Shown here: piece after piece, positions 55,844 to 64,000 of the stretch
Layout: every line of letters starts with the position of its first letter
Numbering within the stretch: the stretch's first letter is position 1
Origin: Vibrio kanaloae
Lineage (GTDB): Bacteria > Pseudomonadota > Gammaproteobacteria > Enterobacterales > Vibrionaceae
DNA length: 64,000 nt
Direction of reading: 5' to 3'
Assembly: GCF_024347535.1 (NCBI RefSeq)
Contig: NZ_AP025497.1
Span: 1,302,001-1,366,000 of the forward strand
The notes under the pieces: generated by a model
Databases searched by the model: none
What the model saw: only the letters and a program-made list of their open reading frames with translations
What the model was told of the DNA's origin: nothing
Translations under genes and position numbers: made by a program

Positions 55844-58800
55844 GTGACTTCGTCTCCGGAAAAAGCAGACAAAAACAACGATACTGCGAATCAGATCCAT
55901 GCCGCGAATTCAAACGCGACACCTGATTCCTCTGCAAATCAAGTTAAGCAAAACCCAAAACAAAACCAAAAACCAAAGCAGCAAGCACCTAAAGCTAGCG
56001 CATCTCAAAATACCCCAGCCTCGCTTCGCAAGGCATTGAATGAGTGCATGATGCGCGATCGCTTCCGTTTAAGTAAGCGCATCTCTGGTGCAAGCCGCAT
56101 TAAGAACGAACAATCCAAGCACGTTGTTTTCGATGAAATTGCATTAGATATTGCCAAGTCGATGATGACGGCAACCCAGCGCGCTGCACAAAAACCAACG
56201 ATTGAATATCCAGAGATTCTCCCTGTCAGCCAAAAGCGCGAAGACATCGCGAAAGCCATTGCTGAAAACCAAGTGGTTATCGTGGCGGGTGAAACAGGCT
56301 CGGGTAAAACCACTCAGTTACCAAAAATTTGTTCTGAACTTGGCCGTGGCCGCTTTGGCTTAATTGGTCACACTCAGCCTCGTCGTCTTGCGGCGCGTTC
56401 GGTTGCGAACCGTATTGCTGAAGAGATGGAAACACAACTGGGTGAGTTTGTTGGTTATAAGGTTCGATTCAACGATCAGATTTCTGATAACACCCAAATC
56501 AAATTGATGACCGACGGTATTCTACTGGCGGAGATTCAACACGACCGTTTTTTAAATCAGTACGACACCATCATCATCGATGAAGCGCACGAACGTAGCC
56601 TGAACATCGACTTCATCATGGGTTACCTGAAAGAGTTGCTACCGAAGCGTCCCGATCTCAAAGTGATCATCACGTCGGCAACCATCGACCCAGAGCGTTT
56701 CTCTAAGCACTTCAACAATGCGCCTATCATTGAAGTTTCTGGCCGTACCTACCCAGTTGATACGCGTTACCGCCCATTAGGGGGGGATGAAAGTGATTCA
56801 GACCGCGACCAAATCGAAGGCATCTTTGAAGCGGTTGATGAGTTGTGTGATGAAGGTTCTGGCGATATCTTGATCTTCATGAACGGTGAGCGAGAAATTC
56901 GTGATACCGCAGATGCGCTAAGTAAGCGTAACCTGCGTGATACAGAGGTTGTTCCGTTGTATGCGCGCTTGTCGGCGGGTGAACAGAACCGTATCTTCCA
57001 GTCCCACACTGGTCGACGCATCGTTCTGGCAACCAACGTGGCAGAAACCTCGTTAACCGTTCCGGGCATCAAGTATGTTATCGACCCGGGTACGGCGCGT
57101 ATCAGCCGCTACAGCTACCGAACTAAAGTACAACGCCTACCGATTGAGCCAGTATCTCAAGCGAGTGCTAACCAGCGTAAAGGTCGTTGTGGTCGTGTTG
57201 CGGAAGGTATCTGTATTCGTCTGTACTCTGAGGAAGATTTCGAGTCACGCCCAGAGTTTACCGATCCAGAGATTCTTCGTACGAACCTAGCATCGGTTAT
57301 CCTTCAGATGACAGCCTTAGGTCTAGGCGACATTCAAGCCTTCCCATTTGTTGAAGCGCCAGATAAGCGTAACATTCAAGACGGTGTAAGGCTGCTTGAA
57401 GAACTAGGTGCTATCGCGACAGCCGGGCCCGCCGCGAACAAAAACAAGAATCAAGGCGACGATAAGAAGAAGCTAACGGCGATTGGTCGTAAGCTAGCGA
57501 AGCTACCTATCGATCCACGTTTAGCACGTATGGTGATTGAAGCGCCAAGCAACCGTTGCCTGCATGAAGTGATGGTTATTGCGTCTGCATTGTCGATTCA
57601 AGATCCGCGTGAGCGTCCATCAGACAAGCAGCAATCGTCTGACGATAAGCACAAGCGCTTCTTCGATAAAGAGTCGGACTTCATCACGTTTGTGAACCTA
57701 TGGGATTACATTAAGCAGCAGCAAAAAGCGCTGTCGAGTAACCAGTTCCGCAAACAGTGTAAACAAGATTATCTGAACTATTTACGTATTCGTGAATGGC
57801 AAGATGTATATTTCCAAGTTCACCAAGCAATGCGTGAATTGGATACCAAGTTGAACGACGAACCGGGCAGCTACGATGGTATTCACATGTCGCTGCTATC
57901 AGGTTTGCTTTCGCACATCGGCATGAAAGACCAAGAGAAGAATGAATATCAAGGTGCTCGTAATGCGCGCTTCCATATCTTCCCTGCGTCTGGCCTATTT
58001 AAGAAACAACCTAAATGGATCATGTCTGCTGAGCTGGTGGAAACCTCCAAACTTTGGGGTCGTGTTATCGCGAAGATTCAACCGGAATGGATTGAACCTT
58101 TGGCTAAACATCTGATCAAGCGCAGCTACAGCGAACCACACTGGTCGAAGAAGCAAGCGGCAGTAATGGCTCACGAGAAAGTGATGCTCTACGGAATCCC
58201 AATCATTCCGAAACGTTTGGTGAACTACGGAGCGATTGACGCCACCGTCAGCCGTGAGTTGTTTGTGCGTAGTGCATTAGTAGAAGGTGAGTGGGAAACC
58301 AAACACGCCTTCTTCAAGCAGAACCGTAAGCTTCTACAAGAAGTCGAAGAGCTAGAGCATAAATCACGTCGTCGTGACATCTTGATCGACGATGATGAAC
58401 TGTTCGATTTCTATGACCAGCGTGTAGGTGAAGAGGCGGTTTCAGGCCGTCACTTTGATACATGGTGGAAGAAGACTAGCCAGAAAACACCTGAGCTGCT
58501 TAACTTTGAAAAGTCGATGCTGTTCCGAGGCGATGCAAGCCACGTTACTGATTTGGATTACCCGAACTTCTGGCACCAAAACGGTATTAAGTTGAAACTG
58601 AGCTACCAATTTGAGCCGGGCGACGACAATGATGGTGTAACGGTACACATTCCGCTGCCTATCTTGAACCAAATCGACCAGAACGGTTTTGATTGGCAGA
58701 TCCCAGGCTTACGCCAGGAATTGGTGATTAGTTTAATCAAGTCACTGCCTAAAACGCTACGCCGTAACTTTGTGCCTGCGCCAAACTACGCCGATGCGTT

Positions 58801-59914
58801 CTTAGCTCGCGTTACACCACTTGAAGCGCCACTGTTGGACTCTCTTGAGAAAGAGCTGCGCCGCATGACAGGTGTTGAAGTAGTTCGTGAAGACTGGAAG
58901 TTAGACCAGATACCAGAGCACTTAAAGGTAACATTCCGTGCTGTGGATCATCGCAAGCGTAAGCTGAAAGAACAGAAAGACCTGCATGAGCTGAAAGAGA
59001 GCTTGAAAGACAAGGTTCAAGAAACGCTTTCTAAAGTGGCAGACGATGATATCGAACAACAGAACCTGCATACGTGGAGCTTTGGTGAGTTACCAAAAGT
59101 CTACCAACAGAAGCGTGGTGGCTACGATGTGAAAGCTTTCCCTGCGCTGGTGGATACTAAAGACAGCGTCGAGATCAAACTGTTCGAAACCGAGCAAGAG
59201 CAGATCTCAGCAATGAAATCGGGTCAGCGTCGTTTAATCCTGTTGAACGTGCCATCACCGATCAAATACTTGCACTCGAACCTGCCGAACAAATCGAAAC
59301 TTGGCCTGTACTTTAACCCATACGGACAGGTGCTCGATCTTATCGATGACTGTATCGCTTGTGGTATTGATAAGCTGATTGAAGAGAAGGGCGGTTTGGT
59401 TTGGGAACCAGAGCAGTTTGAAGCACTGAAAGAACACGTACGTGCAGAGCTGGGTGATACGGTTGTTGAGATTGCTCAACAGGTTGAAACCATCTTAACC
59501 ACGGCATTCAGCATCAGTAAAAAGCTGAAAGGTCGTGTTGATCTTTCTATGGCATTCGCACTTTCTGACATAAAAGCTCAAGTAGAAGGTTTGATTTTTA
59601 AGGGGTTTGCCACAGAATGTGGATGGAAACGCTTGCCAGATACTCTACGCTATATGAAGGCGATAGAACGCCGCATGGAGAAGCTGCCGATTGACCCGAA
59701 CAAAGATCGCTTACACATGATCAAAGTTGAGTCAGTAATGAACGATTACAAAGAGCTGTTGAATAAGATTCCAAAGGGGATCGCGGTTCCAGAAAACGTG
59801 AAAGAGGTGCGTTGGATGATAGAAGAGCTTCGTGTAAGCTTCTTCGCTCAGCAGCTTGGTACGCCTTACCCGGTGTCAGATAAGCGTGTTAAAAACGCGA
59901 TTGATGCTTGCTAA
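55844..59914 (+). CDS. hrpA: ATP-dependent RNA helicase HrpA
   Basis: The start is GTG 55844, with AGGA six bases upstream (1356 residues). A Gln/Lys/Asn-rich N-terminal extension (1-60) precedes the helicase core: GETGSGKTTQLPK (Walker A), IIDEAHERSLN (DEAH box), TSATIDPERFSKHF, QASANQRKGRCGR (motif VI). The HA2 and long C-terminal regions follow. HrpA is a DEAH-box helicase acting in RNA processing and rescue of stalled ribosomes. Confidence 0.96.
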   Translation: MTSSPEKADKNNDTANQIHAANSNATPDSSANQVKQNPKQNQKPKQQAPKASASQNTPASLRKALNECMMRDRFRLSKRISGASRIKNEQSKHVVFDEIALDIAKSMMTATQRAAQKPTIEYPEILPVSQKREDIAKAIAENQVVIVAGETGSGKTTQLPKICSELGRGRFGLIGHTQPRRLAARSVANRIAEEMETQLGEFVGYKVRFNDQISDNTQIKLMTDGILLAEIQHDRFLNQYDTIIIDEAHERSLNIDFIMGYLKELLPKRPDLKVIITSATIDPERFSKHFNNAPIIEVSGRTYPVDTRYRPLGGDESDSDRDQIEGIFEAVDELCDEGSGDILIFMNGEREIRDTADALSKRNLRDTEVVPLYARLSAGEQNRIFQSHTGRRIVLATNVAETSLTVPGIKYVIDPGTARISRYSYRTKVQRLPIEPVSQASANQRKGRCGRVAEGICIRLYSEEDFESRPEFTDPEILRTNLASVILQMTALGLGDIQAFPFVEAPDKRNIQDGVRLLEELGAIATAGPAANKNKNQGDDKKKLTAIGRKLAKLPIDPRLARMVIEAPSNRCLHEVMVIASALSIQDPRERPSDKQQSSDDKHKRFFDKESDFITFVNLWDYIKQQQKALSSNQFRKQCKQDYLNYLRIREWQDVYFQVHQAMRELDTKLNDEPGSYDGIHMSLLSGLLSHIGMKDQEKNEYQGARNARFHIFPASGLFKKQPKWIMSAELVETSKLWGRVIAKIQPEWIEPLAKHLIKRSYSEPHWSKKQAAVMAHEKVMLYGIPIIPKRLVNYGAIDATVSRELFVRSALVEGEWETKHAFFKQNRKLLQEVEELEHKSRRRDILIDDDELFDFYDQRVGEEAVSGRHFDTWWKKTSQKTPELLNFEKSMLFRGDASHVTDLDYPNFWHQNGIKLKLSYQFEPGDDNDGVTVHIPLPILNQIDQNGFDWQIPGLRQELVISLIKSLPKTLRRNFVPAPNYADAFLARVTPLEAPLLDSLEKELRRMTGVEVVREDWKLDQIPEHLKVTFRAVDHRKRKLKEQKDLHELKESLKDKVQETLSKVADDDIEQQNLHTWSFGELPKVYQQKRGGYDVKAFPALVDTKDSVEIKLFETEQEQISAMKSGQRRLILLNVPSPIKYLHSNLPNKSKLGLYFNPYGQVLDLIDDCIACGIDKLIEEKGGLVWEPEQFEALKEHVRAELGDTVVEIAQQVETILTTAFSISKKLKGRVDLSMAFALSDIKAQVEGLIFKGFATECGWKRLPDTLRYMKAIERRMEKLPIDPNKDRLHMIKVESVMNDYKELLNKIPKGIAVPENVKEVRWMIEELRVSFFAQQLGTPYPVSDKRVKNAIDAC

Positions 59915-60057
59915 AAGAATAAAGCTAGACGCAATGGCAAGGTTTGGGTATAAATCTTGCTTTATTGCATTACTAATTGAATAGTTAATACATACAGGGC
60001 GACTTGGTGGCAATTTATTACCACTTAAGGTCGGTCATTAGGACGAAAAGGTCGAAT

Positions 60058-60552
60058 ATGAAAAAAACGTTATTGGCACTAGCACTGCTAGGTGCATCTT
60101 CAACAGCAATGGCTGATTCATGGGTATATGGTGGTGTAATGGGTGGTCAAAACTCATTAGGCAATGAAGAAGAAACTGCGGTGGGTATCCACGTGGGTAC
60201 AGGTATTCTGCCATTAATCGGTGTTGAAGCGGGTTACTGGGATCTAGGTTCTTTCGATAGCGTAAAATATGGCAACACGGTTCGTAGTAACCTAGATGCG
60301 AGCACGGCATATCTAGCGATCAAACCAAGTATCGATTTCGGTCCTCTTCACATATACGCGAAAGGTGGTCTTCATTCATACGAGTTGAAAGCTGACGGCT
60401 TCAAACAAGACGATGTAGATATCATGTACGGTGTAGGCGCTGAGTACTTTATTTTTGGCCCACTATCTGTAGGCGCTAGCTACCAAAACTTCAAAATGAA
60501 AGATGACGACTCAGGCGTTTTCTCTCTAAACGCAACTATCCACCTGCTGTAA
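60058..60552 (+). CDS. Small outer-membrane beta-barrel protein
   Basis: AAGG six bases before ATG 60058 gives 164 residues with a signal peptide ending TAMA-DSWV. Strand-like repeats such as GVEAGYWDLG and SVGASYQNFKMK suggest an eight-strand OmpA-like barrel. Function unknown. A terminator follows. Confidence 0.78.
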   Translation: MKKTLLALALLGASSTAMADSWVYGGVMGGQNSLGNEEETAVGIHVGTGILPLIGVEAGYWDLGSFDSVKYGNTVRSNLDASTAYLAIKPSIDFGPLHIYAKGGLHSYELKADGFKQDDVDIMYGVGAEYFIFGPLSVGASYQNFKMKDDDSGVFSLNATIHLL

Positions 60553-60621
60553 TTACTTGCAGTCAGTGACGGACTTACCGCTGGTCACGGATATTTGTTA
60601 AAGAGTTCGTAAGAATTCATA

Positions 60622-60653
60622 AAAAATGCCAGCTTGATAGCTGGCATTTTTGT
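60622..60653. terminator. Bidirectional terminator
   Basis: AAAAATGCCAGC / GCTGGCATTTTT with loop TTGATA, between convergent genes. Confidence 0.88.
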
Positions 60654-60707
60654 ATCTGTAGAATAGTAATGTTGTTGACTTAAGCGGTATAAGTTAAGCG
60701 ATCAGCG

Positions 60708-61544
60708 CTATTTTTTGCTGTTCAGAATCTTCTGAATTCTTGGGTTAATTGCTTTACCGTGTTTGCTTTCGTACTCTTCTCGTTTTAAATCGTTTAGGTT
60801 CTTTACGGAGTTAGCGGTAAGAAGGAAATCTGGCAACTCGGTGTCAAGCATACCTTTTTCATCTAAACGTTTCGCTTCTAAGTAGTATTTCTTGAACAGG
60901 CCATCGAGCTTGTTTTCAGCTGTGCGTTTTAAATCGTACAGCTTGTTTTGGATTAACCACTTCTCAATCTTGTTCACACCACCGCGCGATAACACTCGAA
61001 TACGGCTATCCAATAATTCCTCTTCAGTCAAAGAGTCTTTTAGGATCCAAAGCTCACCCATTTGCGGCGGCCAACTGTTGCCAAGTTGAATACGTTCATG
61101 GCAGTGCATTAGCACACGGTTTAGGCCGTCTGAATCGACAGAGTTAGCAAATTCAATAAACTTACCGCTCGGCTCACTACCATATTGATATTCCCATTGT
61201 GTTTCATATACGCTCAAAAAAGAGCCGAACACGTGAATACACCAATCGGTTAGTTCCAGCTTTGCAGGATCTTGATCAACAACAGGTACTTGTTGAGACG
61301 CACCAGAATCCGCAGTTTGTCCCGCCGCTACTTTCACTTCGGTACTTTGATTTTCAATTACTTCAGGTACTACTGGAGCTTCACGTTGAACTTTCGGAGC
61401 TGGCTCAGAAGGTTGGCTTTTTGCCTTTTTGGATGAGCTGCTGCCTGAAGCGTTCAGATGGGCTAAGCTTTTGTCGATACCCATTTCCTTGAGCTTGTCC
61501 TGCATTTCCTGAATATTGAGAGGTTTTCTGGTTCTGTCTTTCAT
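60708..61544 (-). CDS. Putative replication protein, phage lambda P-like (helicase-loader type)
   Basis: The 278-residue protein has a Ser/Lys/Pro-rich linker (about 32-90) and a helical domain. Its central stretch (PSGKFIEFANSVDS, then ERIQLGNSWPPQMGELWIL) recalls the lambda P/phage replication protein P family. The resemblance is weak. The first 140 bases overlap the 3' end of the upstream DnaT-like gene in another frame. I infer a possible helicase-loading partner; function unproven. Confidence 0.55.
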   Translation of the reverse strand: MKDRTRKPLNIQEMQDKLKEMGIDKSLAHLNASGSSSSKKAKSQPSEPAPKVQREAPVVPEVIENQSTEVKVAAGQTADSGASQQVPVVDQDPAKLELTDWCIHVFGSFLSVYETQWEYQYGSEPSGKFIEFANSVDSDGLNRVLMHCHERIQLGNSWPPQMGELWILKDSLTEEELLDSRIRVLSRGGVNKIEKWLIQNKLYDLKRTAENKLDGLFKKYYLEAKRLDEKGMLDTELPDFLLTANSVKNLNDLKREEYESKHGKAINPRIQKILNSKK

Positions 61545-62181
61545 TTTGCTTCTCGTTAACTAGCCAGTACTGCAGCTTGGATTCAATCCGAGATAATGGC
61601 ATTAATTCATTGGCTTTGGCTTTATACCAGAGGACAAATTTCTTCCATACTAAACTATGGTCACCGGACAAGCCGGAGAACTTAAATGCACGTTCTGCCC
61701 ATGATGGTATCTCTTCTTCGTTGAGATCATGAGTCGAAACAGTATTGCTGTTCATTGAGCCTCGGCCTTGTGGGCGAGGGGCTTGCTGCATATTTTGCAT
61801 TGGCGCCGGCGCAGGTTGAAACTTAGGTGCTGGTGCTGGTGCTGGTGCAGTAGAATACACGGGTATGCTATTGGGCGGTTGCGCTTCAACATCAACCTGA
61901 GCTTGTTCTTGTGCTTCCTCAATGAGCATTTTGAAAACGTGAATCTCTTTTTTGTCTCGATAATCTACTTTTAGTTTATCGAGAAAGCCTTGGTCGACCA
62001 AGCATTTAAGGCAGTCGGCCAAACCAAAGGTAGAGAGAGCACAAAGCTGACCTGCTGATTGTAAGCACACATTGGTGTAGCCGCATTCATCAGCACCGTC
62101 TGCAAGCATCAATAAAACAAGCTTTTCTGCTGGGCTAGAAGTATTCACTTGCCAAGCTAAATAAGAATATTTGGCGCTCAA
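61405..62181 (-). CDS. Winged-helix/DnaT-like primosome-type protein
   Basis: The 258-residue protein has an N-terminal winged-helix-like region (EKLVLLMLADGADECGYTNV) resembling phage O/DnaD-type replication proteins. A Pro/Ala-rich linker with an APAPAPAP repeat follows. The C-terminal domain pattern SLVWKKFVLWYKAKANEL resembles DnaT, and the protein ends in a conserved-looking basic tail (KLSPSERFRQQLIQKGKK). The downstream gene overlaps its end by 140 bases. Confidence 0.6.
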   Translation of the reverse strand: MSAKYSYLAWQVNTSSPAEKLVLLMLADGADECGYTNVCLQSAGQLCALSTFGLADCLKCLVDQGFLDKLKVDYRDKKEIHVFKMLIEEAQEQAQVDVEAQPPNSIPVYSTAPAPAPAPKFQPAPAPMQNMQQAPRPQGRGSMNSNTVSTHDLNEEEIPSWAERAFKFSGLSGDHSLVWKKFVLWYKAKANELMPLSRIESKLQYWLVNEKQNERQNQKTSQYSGNAGQAQGNGYRQKLSPSERFRQQLIQKGKKPTF

Positions 62182-62301
62182 GGTAGTGTTCTCAATAAAG
62201 GTAAATCGTTGCCACCATTGTAAGTCACCCCTAACTGAATTTATAGCAACTTAACAGAAAACGGCATTAGTAAGCCAAATATTAACCATAAGGAGAAGTC
62301 T

Positions 62302-62382
62302 GCCCCAAAAAGTAAGCCTACACTAATTCATTCTAGGTAAAAAGATGGCTAAAGATGAGGTCTACGGTCGTATTTTTGGGGC
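62302..62382. repeat. 81-bp segment bounded by inverted 10-mers
   Basis: GCCCCAAAAA at 62302-62311 and TTTTTGGGGC at 62373-62382. It could be a small structured RNA or the end remnants of a mobile element; no target duplication is evident. Confidence 0.4.
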
Positions 62383-62464
62383 TGATTCTGCACCAAGGCT
62401 TAAAGTAACGTGGTCTATTAGCATTTTCGAATGCGCTTCTAAATTTTGTCTTGTCCCCTCATGA
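62345..62464 (+). CDS. Possible short ORF (39 aa) or gene fragment
   Basis: ATG 62345 follows AGG at seven to eight bases and runs 39 codons to TGA, starting MAKDEVYGRIFGADSAP. No family recognised. It overlaps the right arm of the inverted repeat, so it may be a remnant of a larger gene. Confidence 0.25.
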   Translation: MAKDEVYGRIFGADSAPRLKVTWSISIFECASKFCLVPS

Positions 62465-62570
62465 ACGTGCCTATCTTCCCTCTATACTGATTATTGATTG
62501 TTTTCTTATCTATTCATTAATTGTATCTAATTGACAAAATATCTTGATATGGTCGATATTTGCGCTATTA

Positions 62571-62600
62571 TGACGATAGGTCAGAAATGACGAAGCGTCA
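62571..62600. promoter_or_regulatory. Two TetR-type operators upstream of the tetR gene
   Basis: TGACGATAGGTCA (62571-62583) and TGACGAAGCGTCA (62588-62600) are both close to the dyad TGACGA-N-TCGTCA. They overlap or follow a likely promoter, so repression of the TetR gene itself is inferred. Confidence 0.7.
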
Positions 62601-62712
62601 CAAAATGGTTGGATACATGAATTTATCATTCGTGTTAATATATTGGATAGGAGTGTTTTAAATACTGGCGAAGCTTAGATAACGGCTAAGCTCATATGTG
62701 GACTGAGAAATT

Positions 62713-63498
62713 ATGTTTGGCTTTGGTTGTAAAGGCGATAAACAAGGTATCTTTGGTTGCAAAGGCGTGTTGTCTAAAAAGCAGCAGTCTATCGCAGACC
62801 GAGAAGTAGAATTGATGTTGTTAGCAAAAGATCTGGTTCGAGAACAAGGGTTCGGAAACCTCACGATGGATAAGCTAACGGCCGCGAGCTGTTATTCTAA
62901 AGGTACGATATACAATCACTTTTGCAGCAAAGAAGACGTGGTTTTAGCCTTGTGTATTCATTCTTTAAAGGCCGAGGCATTGATGTTTGCTCGCTCTGGA
63001 GAGTTTGAAGGCAACACACGCGAAAAGATCGTCGCATTACACGTTGCTTACCGAATCTATGCTCGCATGGAACCGGTACTATCAACTTGTGCGATCATGG
63101 CGAAAAGCCCGTGGGTACTAGAGAAAGCGTCTAGTGCACGCGTTACCGAGATGAACGAACTGGAAGAGCTGGTGATTGAACAAGCCGACTCTATGGTTAA
63201 CCAAGCAGTAGAAGCGGGTGACCTAAAGTTCTCTTCTGGTGTGGGTTCAGATGCCATCGTGTTTGCAAACTGGTCAATCGCATTCGGTTCAAATGCCTTG
63301 TCACAGAACGCATCAAACAGTCGTTGTATCAAGCGGTTACAAGACCCGTATTCAGTATTACATAACGCAAATATGCTTCTAGATGGCCTAAACTGGCAAC
63401 CCCTTTCTAGCGATTGGGATTACCGAAAAACCTGGCGTCGTGTAGAGCATGAATTGTTCAGTGAAGAAATTGCTTACTTAGAATCAGTAGGACGATAA
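62713..63498 (+). CDS. TetR-family regulator with an unusual FGCKG-repeat N-terminus
   Basis: The 261-residue protein has the TetR helix-turn-helix LTMDKLTAASCYSKGTIYNHF at about 55-75. A C-terminal ligand-binding domain follows. The first 20 residues contain two FGCKG units, each with a cysteine, before the usual TetR start. Four matching operators surround this gene and the downstream exporter gene, strongly suggesting that it represses both. The inducer is unknown. Confidence 0.88.
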   Translation: MFGFGCKGDKQGIFGCKGVLSKKQQSIADREVELMLLAKDLVREQGFGNLTMDKLTAASCYSKGTIYNHFCSKEDVVLALCIHSLKAEALMFARSGEFEGNTREKIVALHVAYRIYARMEPVLSTCAIMAKSPWVLEKASSARVTEMNELEELVIEQADSMVNQAVEAGDLKFSSGVGSDAIVFANWSIAFGSNALSQNASNSRCIKRLQDPYSVLHNANMLLDGLNWQPLSSDWDYRKTWRRVEHELFSEEIAYLESVGR

Positions 63499-63542
63499 CC
63501 TTCCATTAAGCCCACTCATGTGGGTTTATTAATGACCATTTT

Positions 63543-63555
63543 TGACGATTCGTCA
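63543..63555. promoter_or_regulatory. TetR-type operator
   Basis: TGACGA-T-TCGTCA, perfect arms, 45 bp past the TetR stop codon. Confidence 0.75.
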
Positions 63556-63652
63556 TAACGTAAAATTGACCAAGTGTAGTTTTGGTTTTCTTGAACGTAT
63601 GACTAAGAATTGTGTCTGTGTCAGCTTTGGCTGATTTTTTATGACACAAATA

Positions 63653-63665
63653 TGACGAATCGTCA
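63653..63665. promoter_or_regulatory. TetR-type operator next to the exporter ribosome site
   Basis: TGACGA-A-TCGTCA, perfect arms, ending five bases before the GGAG ribosome site of the MMPL gene. Confidence 0.75.
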
Positions 63666-63680
63666 CAAATGGAGACTGTG

Positions 63681-64000
63681 ATGGAACATGACAGCCAGAA
63701 GCCCGCTTTAGAAACCCCTAATCTAAGCCGTAGCCGCTCAGATAGCAGTAACTTAGATAACGTGAATCTAAATAACTGTTGGTACTCAATACCTACCAAG
63801 CGTTCGTTTATCGTTTTGCTGGTGGTTCTTTCAATCATTATGCTCTCTGCATTAGGGGCAAAGAACCTCTACTTCAGAGGAGACTACAATATCTTCTTCG
63901 AAGGCACCAACAAACAGTTGATGGCGTTCGAAGAAATCCAAACCACCTTTGCGAAAACCGACAACCTAGCGATTGTTGTCGCGCCTGAAAATGGCAATGT
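63681..64000 (+). CDS. MMPL/RND-family exporter, N-terminal part (runs off right edge)
   Basis: GGAG lies six bases before ATG 63681; 106 codons are visible. A 38-residue Ser/Asn-rich cytoplasmic lead is followed by a membrane helix (SFIVLLVVLSIIML). The first periplasmic segment GDYNIFFEGTNKQL and TFAKTDNLAIVV are typical of MMPL-type RND exporters. It is probably repressed by the upstream TetR protein. Substrate unknown. Confidence 0.82.
   Translation, partial: MEHDSQKPALETPNLSRSRSDSSNLDNVNLNNCWYSIPTKRSFIVLLVVLSIIMLSALGAKNLYFRGDYNIFFEGTNKQLMAFEEIQTTFAKTDNLAIVVAPENGN

Larger units (their letters stand above)
62182..62712. other. Intergenic region upstream of the TetR gene
   Basis: No firm gene in 531 bp. 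It contains a 10-bp inverted repeat pair (62302-62311 and 62373-62382), a short open frame at 62345-62464, a possible sigma-70 promoter (TTGACA 62531 with GATATT 62555) and two TetR-type operators (62571-62600). Confidence 0.5.

Noticed and set aside
1..64000. tRNA, rRNA, CRISPR arrays, intact insertion sequences, integron sites
   Set aside because: None seen on reading both strands; only simple repeats and hairpins were found.

Overview
The window looks like a chromosomal segment of a marine Vibrio, probably of the Splendidus clade and on the large chromosome. The evidence is the moderately AT-rich base composition, the housekeeping content (serC, aspC, asnS, tyrR, hrpA, pabB) and family pairs typical of Vibrionaceae: H-NOX with a hybrid kinase, sdaC-sdaA, ycjX-ycjF-tyrR, and DUF2760 with two Hsp70-like proteins. 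Both edges cut genes. I see no tRNA, rRNA, CRISPR array, prophage or intact insertion sequence.

Layout. 1-9 kb: a partial pseudo-receiver/cNMP-binding protein, a DUF945 protein, serC, an AraC regulator, a MOSC protein, a DEDDh exonuclease with a cNMP/CBS/DUF294 protein, and a small barrel protein. 9-19 kb: aspC, a membrane HD-GYP protein, a MocR-type regulator, asnS, a chemoreceptor with a haem-c motif, and queD. 19-24 kb: a molybdopterin oxidoreductase, a LysR regulator and fdhD, with a perfect FNR-type box between the divergent genes. 24-29 kb: an aromatic-rich leader ORF before a TyrP-like permease, then sdaC-sdaA and nudL. 29-32 kb: H-NOX and its hybrid kinase. 32-41 kb: pabB, class I fumarase, ycjX-ycjF-tyrR (TyrR-type box before tyrR), rimJ and a DUF2947 protein. 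41-51 kb: a GAF-GGDEF gene broken by a 20-bp tandem duplication, a three-gene Hsp70 operon behind a sigma-32-like promoter, a CHASE-GGDEF enzyme and an exonuclease. 51-64 kb: a TerB-like protein, a PhoD-like phosphatase operon, a MipA/OmpV protein, hrpA, another barrel protein, two heavily overlapping replication-like genes, and a TetR/MMPL exporter module with four matching operators.

How they fit together. Aromatic amino acid metabolism is represented by aspC, pabB, TyrR and the TyrP-like carrier. Serine metabolism has synthesis (serC), uptake (sdaC) and breakdown (sdaA). Signalling is dense: HD-GYP, two GGDEF genes (one broken), NO sensing, a chemoreceptor and a degenerate receiver. The most interesting items are the aromatic leader ORF without a visible terminator, the heat-shock-type DUF2760/Hsp70/Hsp70-DUF3731 operon, the 20-bp duplication that splits a GGDEF gene, the overlapping DnaT-like/P-like pair, and the four-operator TetR/MMPL switch. 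All family names come from reading the sequence; no database search was run.
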